This document shows, one piece after another, positions 1 through 4,720 of a stretch of 17,008 bases of DNA. The notes beneath the pieces were generated by a model that saw only the letters and a list, made by a program, of their open reading frames with translations, did not search any database and was not told where the DNA came from. The position numbers and the translations under genes are program-made. Position 1 is the first letter of the stretch, and every line of letters starts with the position of its first letter. The stretch covers positions 1 to 17,008 of the forward strand of contig DATLEX010000148.1 of NCBI GenBank assembly GCA_035525045.1, read 5' to 3'. Source of the DNA: DATLEX01 sp035525045. GTDB lineage: Bacteria; Acidobacteriota; Thermoanaerobaculia; Gp7-AA8.

Positions 1-127
1 GGTGGCCATGCTTCACGCCGGACGGATCGTGGAAGTGGGAACGCCCGATGAATTTCAGCGCTCGCCGAATCCGATCGTCCAGCAGTTCATCGAAGGGCGG
101 GCCAGCGGACCGCTCACGGAGGAGTGA
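1..127 (+). CDS. mlaF: ABC transporter ATP-binding protein, C-terminal end (MlaF-like), 5' truncated by window
   Basis: Only the last 41 codons are present, reading in frame from base 2 to a TGA at 125-127. The visible part contains AMLHAGRIVEVGTPDEF, the usual sequence after the H-loop in ABC ATPases (the 'G-I-EGTP-E' turn). It then has NPIVQQFIEGRASGP, an ending I associate with the ATPase of the Mla/Ttg2 phospholipid transporter, which acts at the inner membrane to move lipids to or from the outer membrane. No Walker A, signature or Walker B motif lies inside the window, so the subfamily call rests on the tail alone. If correct, mlaE and mlaD would be expected nearby, upstream and outside this window or elsewhere. 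A general ABC ATPase is certain; Mla is likely. Confidence 0.75.
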   Translation, partial: VAMLHAGRIVEVGTPDEFQRSPNPIVQQFIEGRASGPLTEE

Positions 128-246
128 GGCCGTGGCCCGAAGGCCGGATGAGGGGGCGTGTGGCGAGAAATCCGAGTGCCCGCACCCGGCGCTTCGCGCC
201 ACCCTCTCCCGCAAGCGGGAGAGGGTACAGCCTCCATGGGTCGAAA
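128..246. repeat. Intergenic repeat with two GC hairpins; possible bidirectional terminator
   Basis: The gap between the convergent ends of the ABC ATPase and the small lipoprotein gene is filled by repeat-like sequence. There is a hairpin GGCGC-TTC-GCGCC at 188-200. Directly after it is a stronger one at 202-225: CCCTCTCCCG, loop CAAG, CGGGAGAGGG, which is ten uninterrupted base pairs. I recognise this double hairpin as a type of short dispersed intergenic repeat found in many high-GC genomes; that is recollection, not a search. Its position between two converging genes makes a role in ending transcription from both sides plausible, but no T-tract follows either arm, so it is not a classical intrinsic terminator. 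Confidence 0.6.
202..225. terminator. Hairpin between convergent genes, terminator candidate
   Basis: A perfect 10-bp stem with a CAAG loop (stem arms 202-211 and 216-225) sits 75 bp after the ABC ATPase stop and 22 bp after the stop of the minus-strand lipoprotein gene. It would form in either transcript. It lacks the run of U expected of a factor-independent terminator, so its function is inferred only from stem strength and position. Confidence 0.4.
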
Positions 247-651
247 TCAGTCCTTCGACAATCTCGTGCGCGTGGTCGTCGTCTGCGTCTCGGTCTCGAC
301 CGAGCTCACCATCGGACGCTCCTCGATGAGCACGACCGGCGCGGTCTCCACGACCGTCGTTTCCGTCACCACCGGCTGCTCCGGGACGAGGTTGACGTTG
401 GTGTTCGTCCCGAGCGTCGCGGCGTTGCCGGTCCCTCCAGCGGAGCTGCTCGTGTAGACGCGGCCCTCGCTGTCGATCACGGCCGGGCCGGGGATGGGCA
501 CGGGCTCGCCGCTGGCGACCGCGGTCTCCTCCGGGCGCACCTGTACGTGTTGAGGCGTGTCGACGACGGCGGTGTCGGTCGTTGCACACGCGCTGAAGAC
601 GAGAAGTACCGCGAAACCGATCGCGGCAGTACTGCGCGTTCGTGTGGTCAT
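247..651 (-). CDS. Small Thr/Val-rich lipoprotein of unknown function
   Basis: I do not recognise a family. The frame is open from 717, but I place the start at 651 (134 residues). That ATG follows an AAAGGA with about nine bases of spacing and begins MTTRTRSTAAIGFAVLLVFSAC, a typical lipoprotein signal: basic start, hydrophobic core, and Cys at residue 22 in the lipobox FSAC. The mature part is low in complexity and rich in Thr, Val, Pro and Glu. It contains a stretch like GPAVIDSEGRVYTSSS and later runs such as VVTETTVVETAPVVLIEERP and ETETQTTTTRTR. It has no cysteines after the lipobox and no recognisable domain, so it is probably an extended, envelope-anchored protein. It converges on the preceding ABC ATPase gene and is divergent from xseA. 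Confidence 0.7.
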   Translation of the reverse strand: MTTRTRSTAAIGFAVLLVFSACATTDTAVVDTPQHVQVRPEETAVASGEPVPIPGPAVIDSEGRVYTSSSAGGTGNAATLGTNTNVNLVPEQPVVTETTVVETAPVVLIEERPMVSSVETETQTTTTRTRLSKD

Positions 652-830
652 TGTCCTTGTTCCTTTCAAGTCGTTCCTTCGGCGCTTTCCGAGCCGCCGC
701 GCCATGAGGTAGAGCAAGGCACTTGCCTGAAAATAACATGTTCGTCACCGTCGTCTCCCGATCGTTCACGGCCGCAATGGCCGAGTACGCCATCGGCGCC
801 CGGCCGACCCCGAGGAGTTAGACTGCGCAC
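652..830. other. Divergent intergenic region, lipoprotein gene / xseA
   Basis: This 179-bp gap must hold the promoters for the minus-strand lipoprotein gene and for xseA. On the minus strand I see only the AAAGGA ribosome site close to 660-665 and an AT-rich patch around 728-741. On the plus strand a TAGACT box at 819-824 lies seven bases before the xseA GTG. No convincing -35 partner is visible for either gene, and I see no small gene in the gap. Confidence 0.4.
819..824 (+). promoter_or_regulatory. -10-like box TAGACT just before xseA start
   Basis: TAGACT matches the TANNNT form of a -10 element and ends six bases before the GTG of xseA. Transcription starting at the usual distance would begin at or next to the start codon, giving a leaderless mRNA. 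A GAGGAG at 812-817 is 13 bases from the GTG, too far for a normal ribosome site. No clear -35 is visible. Confidence 0.35.
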
Positions 831-2144
831 GTGCCCGAACCGCGCGTCTACGCCGTCAGCGAGCTGATCCGCCAGATCAACCTCGACTTCTTTCGTTACA
901 ACGACATCGGGGTCGAGGGGGAGGTGTCGAACTTCACTCGCTCGGCGGCCGGTCACCTCTATTTCTCCATCAAGGACGCCCGCGCGCAGATGAAGGTCGT
1001 GCTGTTCGCCACGAGCGCCAGGTTCCTGAAGTTCCGGATCGAGAACGGGCTCGAGCTCGTCGTCCACGGGCGGCTGTCCATCTACGAGGCGAAAGGGGAG
1101 TTCCAGCTCAACGCAATTTCTGCCGAACCGGTCGGCCTTGGAGCGCTTCAGCTCGCTTTCGAGCAGTTGAAGAAGCGGCTCGCCGAGGAGGGGCTCTTCG
1201 ACGCGGCGCGCAAGAAGGCGATTCCCATGCTTCCGCTGCGGATCGCGGTCGTCACCAGCCCCGCCGGTGCCGCCATCCGCGACATCCTCAACGTCCTGCG
1301 ACGCCGATTCGACGGCCTCTCGCTCCAGATCTATCCCGTTCGCGTGCAGGGCGCCGGCGCGGCCCGGGAGATCGCCACGGCCCTCCGGCACCTGTCGCGA
1401 TGGAATCTGCACGACGTCGTGCTGGTCTGCCGGGGAGGAGGGTCGCTGGAGGACCTCTGGCCGTTCAACGAGGAGGAGGTGGCCCGGGCCATCGCCGCCT
1501 GCAGCGTCCCGACGATCTCCGGGATCGGACACGAGACCGACTTCACGATCGCCGATCTGGTGGCGGACCTGCGCGCGCCGACGCCCTCGGCCGCGGCCGA
1601 AATCGTGGTGCGGGCCAAGAGCGAGATCTTCAACCAGATCGACCACGCCGTGCGCCGGATCCGCCATACCGTGGAGGGACGCGTACGCGATTACCGCCAC
1701 GAGCTGCGCCACCTCACTTCCTCCGACCGGCTGGGAGTCTTTCCGCGGCGGATCGCCGCGCGGAGGGAGCGGCTGGAGAGGCGGCGCCTCTCGCTCTATC
1801 GGCTTCTCGATGCCCGGGCCAGGCGGATGCGCCGCCGGCTCGAGGCGGCCCTCGACCCCCTTTCCCGCTTCCCGGCCCGCGTGCAGCGGCGGCGGGCCCA
1901 GCTCGAGACGGTGGCGGCGACGCTGAACGCCGTCTCGCCGCTGTCGGTTCTCTCCCGCGGCTACGCCATCGCCTTCTCGAAGGTGAAAAACCGGAAGAAG
2001 CCGCTTCTCGACTCGAGTGCCGTCGCCGTGGGCGAGGGAATTGAAGTGCAGCTCAAGCGAGGGAGGCTCGCATGTACCGTCGACTCACGCACGCTGGGGG
2101 TGGAGAGCGTCTGGCCGGTCCCGGCCGCGCCGGACGAGGCCTGA
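831..2144 (+). CDS. xseA: Exodeoxyribonuclease VII large subunit
   Basis: This is the catalytic large subunit of exonuclease VII, which degrades single-stranded DNA from both ends to short acid-soluble oligonucleotides together with several XseB subunits. The 437-residue product is close to the usual length. It begins with the OB-fold DNA-binding domain (about residues 1-100, including VYAVSELIRQIN and VEGEVSNFTRSAAGHLYFSI). The nuclease domain follows, with RIAVVTSPAGAAIRDILNVL, then CRGGGSLEDLWPFNEEEVARAI and SGIGHETDFTIADLVADLRAPTPSAAAE, the conserved Gly-rich and Asp/His-containing core. An Arg-rich coiled-coil region and the C-terminal 'SPLSVLSRGYAI' segment complete it. The start is GTG at 831, chosen because conserved OB-fold sequence begins at once. 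Its last 73 bp overlap the methyltransferase gene in another frame. xseB is not adjacent but lies 1.4 kb downstream. Confidence 0.97.
   Translation: MPEPRVYAVSELIRQINLDFFRYNDIGVEGEVSNFTRSAAGHLYFSIKDARAQMKVVLFATSARFLKFRIENGLELVVHGRLSIYEAKGEFQLNAISAEPVGLGALQLAFEQLKKRLAEEGLFDAARKKAIPMLPLRIAVVTSPAGAAIRDILNVLRRRFDGLSLQIYPVRVQGAGAAREIATALRHLSRWNLHDVVLVCRGGGSLEDLWPFNEEEVARAIAACSVPTISGIGHETDFTIADLVADLRAPTPSAAAEIVVRAKSEIFNQIDHAVRRIRHTVEGRVRDYRHELRHLTSSDRLGVFPRRIAARRERLERRRLSLYRLLDARARRMRRRLEAALDPLSRFPARVQRRRAQLETVAATLNAVSPLSVLSRGYAIAFSKVKNRKKPLLDSSAVAVGEGIEVQLKRGRLACTVDSRTLGVESVWPVPAAPDEA
2062..2066 (+). promoter_or_regulatory. Ribosome binding site for the upstream pcm start
   Basis: GGAGG lies inside the xseA coding sequence five bases before ATG 2072. 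It is the strongest Shine-Dalgarno match for this gene and supports translation of the signal-peptide form. A second, weaker GAGG at 2218-2221 lies six bases before the internal ATG 2228. Confidence 0.6.
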
Positions 2145-2845
2145 GAATCGCCGCGGGGGCGCTGCTGCTGGTGCTCGGTTGCGGGACGCAGCCGGCGGAG
2201 CCCGCCGACGAACAGACGAGGCGTCGTATGCGAATGGTGGATGAGCAGATTCGCGCGCGTGGCGTCCGCGACGAGCGGGTGCTGGAGGTGATGCGCCGCG
2301 TGCCGCGCCACGAGTTCGTTCCCCCGGCCCAGGCGGTGAACGCCTACCAGGACTCCCCATTGCCGATCGGCCTCGGCCAGACCATCTCCCAGCCCTACAT
2401 CGTGGCCTACATGACCGAGCAGCTCCAGGTCACGCCGCGCTCGAAGGTGCTGGAGATCGGCACCGGGTCGGGATACCAGGCCGCGGTGCTGGCCGAGCTC
2501 GTCGAGGAGGTCTACACCATCGAGATCGTCCCGGAGCTGGCCCAGCGCTCGAAGGAGACGCTCGAGCGCCTCGGCTACCAGAACGTGCACGTCCGCGCCG
2601 GCGACGGCTACCGCGGCTGGCCGGAGGCGGCGCCCTTCGACCGCATCATCGTCACCGCCGCGCCGAACCACATCCCGCAGCCGCTCGTCGACCAGCTCGC
2701 CGTCGGCGGCCGGATGATCATTCCCGTCGGAGAGCACTATCAGCGGATGACGATCCTGACCAGGACGCCGCAGGGCGTGGTCCAGCAGAAGACCATCGAC
2801 GTGGTCTTCGTGCCGATGACGGGCGAGGCGCAGAAAAAGCAGTAG
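2072..2845 (+). CDS. pcm: Protein-L-isoaspartate O-methyltransferase with apparent lipoprotein signal
   Basis: This enzyme uses S-adenosylmethionine to methylate isoaspartyl residues, the first step in repairing aged proteins. The family motifs are clear: SPLPIGLGQTISQPYIVAYM (about residues 95-114), the SAM-binding VLEIGTGSGYQAAVLAEL (126-143), the acidic VYTIEIVPELA, GDGYRGW, FDRIIVTAAP and GGRMIIPVG. The odd part is the N-terminus. From ATG 2072, which has GGAGG five bases upstream, the protein begins with a basic region, a hydrophobic stretch IAAGALLLVL and a lipobox-like VLGC with Cys37, then a Pro/Ala/Glu linker before the catalytic domain. This predicts an exported, lipid-anchored protein. 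An alternative ATG at 2228, with GAGG six bases upstream, would give a normal cytoplasmic 205-residue enzyme. The 2072 start overlaps the xseA end by 73 bp. I favour 2072 because of the better ribosome site and the intact signal, but both starts could be used. Confidence 0.9.
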   Translation: MYRRLTHAGGGERLAGPGRAGRGLRIAAGALLLVLGCGTQPAEPADEQTRRRMRMVDEQIRARGVRDERVLEVMRRVPRHEFVPPAQAVNAYQDSPLPIGLGQTISQPYIVAYMTEQLQVTPRSKVLEIGTGSGYQAAVLAELVEEVYTIEIVPELAQRSKETLERLGYQNVHVRAGDGYRGWPEAAPFDRIIVTAAPNHIPQPLVDQLAVGGRMIIPVGEHYQRMTILTRTPQGVVQQKTIDVVFVPMTGEAQKKQ

Positions 2846-2882
2846 CCTCAGTCGGGCACCGATTACGCGACGCGTGCGCCAT

Positions 2883-2910
2883 TCGACAAGCCGGCCCCGG
2901 CGCATATAAT
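2883..2910 (+). promoter_or_regulatory. Sigma-70-type promoter for the thioredoxin-xseB-ispA-dxs-tlyA run
   Basis: A consensus -10 TATAAT at 2905-2910 is preceded, across a 16-bp spacer, by TCGACA at 2883-2888 (five of six to TTGACA). The start of transcription would fall near 2917. AAGGAG at 2927-2932 then sits six bases before ATG 2939. This is the best conventional promoter I can see in the window, and it may drive the genes down to tlyA, since the later gaps are short. Confidence 0.7.
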
Positions 2911-2938
2911 CAAGGTCTCAGCTAAAAAGGAGAACGCG

Positions 2939-3529
2939 ATGGACTGCCCAAAGTGCGGCTTTTCCATCCCCGGTGCCGGTGCGCCTGACTGCCCCGCCTG
3001 CGGCGTGGTGCTGGCCAAGGCCTCGCCGCCGTTTACCGGGCGGCGGCCGAGTCCGCAGGTACGGCCGGCGACACCGCCTCACGGGTCGGGAGCCGTCTCC
3101 TGGCCAAAGCTCATCAAGATCTGCCTCGTGCTGGCGGTCGCTTTCGTGGGTTGGCGCTACATGACCAGTCCGGCCGCCGGAACGTCGTCATGGCATCAGG
3201 ACGCGGAAGGGTTCGACCAGGCCGTGGCCGAACAGAAAACGACCGGCAATCCGATCCTCCTCTACTTCTACACCGACTGGTGCGGCTTCTGCCGCCGCCT
3301 CGAGAACGACGTCTTCGCCTCCTCGCGGTTCGGGCGGCGATACGCCTCGATGATCAAGGTCAAGGTGAACCCCGAGCATGGCGGCGACGAGCGGGCGCTG
3401 GCGGCGCGGTACAGGATCCGCGGATATCCGACCGTCTTTCTCGTTCGCAGCGGGAAGAGGTCCGATCCGATCGCCGGCTACGGGAACGCGGACGGGTTCT
3501 ACGCCAGGCTGGACGCCGCCGTGCCGTGA
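2939..3529 (+). CDS. Zinc-ribbon, single-membrane-span, thioredoxin-fold protein
   Basis: The 196-residue product joins three parts. Residues 1-25 form a four-cysteine zinc ribbon (C3-x2-C6 and C18-x2-C21). A Pro-rich linker follows, then one membrane helix at about 57-73 (LIKICLVLAVAFVGW). Residues 85-196 are a thioredoxin-like domain with the redox pair WCGFC (C115, C118) after the YFYTDW strand and the cis-proline in GYPTVFL (P164). By topology the zinc ribbon would be cytoplasmic and the thioredoxin domain periplasmic, where it could reduce or isomerise disulphides. The redox domain resembles the DsbD-gamma / thioredoxin_7 type; the substrate is unknown. The start is secure: AAGGAG six bases upstream and a strong promoter. 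It is followed after 26 bp by xseB and probably leads that operon. Confidence 0.85.
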   Translation: MDCPKCGFSIPGAGAPDCPACGVVLAKASPPFTGRRPSPQVRPATPPHGSGAVSWPKLIKICLVLAVAFVGWRYMTSPAAGTSSWHQDAEGFDQAVAEQKTTGNPILLYFYTDWCGFCRRLENDVFASSRFGRRYASMIKVKVNPEHGGDERALAARYRIRGYPTVFLVRSGKRSDPIAGYGNADGFYARLDAAVP

Positions 3530-3541
3530 GGGGCGCCGTGC

Positions 3542-3547
3542 TATAAC
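3542..3547 (+). promoter_or_regulatory. -10-like box TATAAC immediately before xseB
   Basis: TATAAC (five of six to TATAAT) ends eight bases before the xseB ATG, in a 26-bp gap that has no Shine-Dalgarno sequence. Initiation at normal spacing would give an almost leaderless xseB transcript in addition to read-through from the promoter at 2883-2910. No -35 match is visible at the proper distance, so this is tentative. Confidence 0.35.
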
Positions 3548-3555
3548 CACCGCGC

Positions 3556-3825
3556 ATGAGCGCCCGGCGGGCCAACGACTTCGAGAAGGCCTTTCAGCAG
3601 CTCGAGCAGATCGTCCAGCGGCTGGAAAGCGAGGAGATTCCGCTCGACGAGTCGCTGCGCCTCTTCGAGGAAGGCATCGGCCTCTCCCGCTTCTGCCACC
3701 AGCGTTTGGAGGAGGTGGAGAAGAAGATCGAGCTGATCCTGGCCGACGCCAAGGGACAGCCGCGCACCGAGCCGTTCCAGGCGGGGGACGAGGACGAATC
3801 GGGCGGCGGCGAGATCGAGTCGTGA
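3556..3825 (+). CDS. xseB: Exodeoxyribonuclease VII small subunit
   Basis: This is the small, helical subunit that coats the coiled-coil part of XseA in exonuclease VII. The 89-residue product has the family signature nearly from the start: FEKAFQQLEQIVQRLESEEIPLDESLRLFEEG, then GIGLSRFCHQRLEEVEKKIELIL, forming two amphipathic helices. A short acidic, Gly-rich tail follows (residues about 78-89). Length is normal. The start ATG 3556 lacks a Shine-Dalgarno sequence but follows a TATAAC box. Its TGA overlaps the GTG of ispA by four bases (GTGA), the usual sign of coupled translation. The xseB-ispA-dxs order is the classical one known from many bacteria. Confidence 0.96.
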   Translation: MSARRANDFEKAFQQLEQIVQRLESEEIPLDESLRLFEEGIGLSRFCHQRLEEVEKKIELILADAKGQPRTEPFQAGDEDESGGGEIES

Positions 3826-4715
3826 TCGACGCGTATCTTCGCCAGCGGCGGACACTCGTCGATGGCGTGCTCGATCGGCACCTTCCTTCCGCGGAGACTC
3901 CTCCCGCCGTCATTCACCGGGCCATGCGCTACGCCGTCCTCGGGGGGGGGAAGCGCGTGCGGCCGATCCTGGCCCTCGCCGCGGCCGAGGCCTGCGGGGC
4001 GACGATCGAACCGCTCCTCCCGTCGTTCGCGGCCCTGGAGCTGATTCACACGTATTCGCTCGTCCACGACGACCTCCCCGCGCTGGACGACGATGAGCTG
4101 CGGCGGGGACGGAAGACCACCCACGTCGTGTTCGGCGAGGCGATGGGGATTCTGACCGGCGACGCGCTCCTGACGGAGGCCTTCGCCTGGCTGGCGCGGC
4201 CGATCGCGGGGATCGATCCGTCGCGGCAACTGCAGGGCATTCGCATCGTGGCCACGGCGGTCGATTCGACCGGGATGATCGGTGGACAGGTGGCGGACCT
4301 GGAGGCGACCGGGGACGCCGGCGGTCCGACGGGAGCGCGGGAGGCGCTGGAGTTCATCCATCGGAACAAGACGGGAAAGCTCATCACGGCTTCGGTGCTG
4401 CTCGGCGGTACGCTGGGAGGGGCGGACGAGCCGCGGCTCGGCGCGCTGGAGCGATACGGGACGGCGCTGGGGCTGGCCTTCCAGATCGTCGACGATCTGC
4501 TCGATCAGGAGGAGTCTTCGGCGACCCTCGGCAAGACTGCCGGGAAAGATGCCGCCCAGGGGAAGCTGACCTATCCCGTTGTGGTTGGAGCAGAGGGAGC
4601 CCGGCTGGAGCTGGCCAATCTCCTGCAGGTTGCCTTGGACAACGCTGGTATGATCGCCGGTCCTGTGAACTATCTGGGCGAGATCGCGCGTTTCATCTGC
4701 GACCGGCGCTCCTGA
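3822..4715 (+). CDS. ispA: Farnesyl diphosphate / polyprenyl synthase
   Basis: This soluble prenyltransferase condenses isopentenyl diphosphate with allylic diphosphates, most likely to farnesyl diphosphate, the precursor of undecaprenyl carriers, quinones and other isoprenoids. The start is GTG 3822 (297 residues), overlapping the xseB stop by four bases. The reading frame continues open upstream, but family sequence begins only here. The first aspartate-rich motif is LVHDDLPALDDDELRRGRKT, with the two-residue insertion (DD-x4-D) typical of bacterial type farnesyl synthases and with HTYS before it. The second is FQIVDDLLDQEE, followed by ATLGKTAGKDAAQGKLTYP, as in E. coli IspA. LGGGKRVRP near residues 40-48 is the substrate-binding loop and is encoded across a run of nine G. 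Chain length cannot be fixed from sequence alone; geranylgeranyl diphosphate is the alternative. Confidence 0.95.
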   Translation: MIDAYLRQRRTLVDGVLDRHLPSAETPPAVIHRAMRYAVLGGGKRVRPILALAAAEACGATIEPLLPSFAALELIHTYSLVHDDLPALDDDELRRGRKTTHVVFGEAMGILTGDALLTEAFAWLARPIAGIDPSRQLQGIRIVATAVDSTGMIGGQVADLEATGDAGGPTGAREALEFIHRNKTGKLITASVLLGGTLGGADEPRLGALERYGTALGLAFQIVDDLLDQEESSATLGKTAGKDAAQGKLTYPVVVGAEGARLELANLLQVALDNAGMIAGPVNYLGEIARFICDRRS

Positions 4716-4720
4716 CCGCC

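Noticed and set aside
666..1712. A 348-codon minus-strand frame opposite xseA
   Set aside because: It overlaps the conserved XseA coding sequence, shows no motif and has no ribosome site.
3378..3821. An upstream extension of ispA in the same frame, starting at 3378
   Set aside because: It would overlap all of xseB and adds no family sequence. The GTG at 3822, overlapping the xseB stop by four bases, is the natural start.
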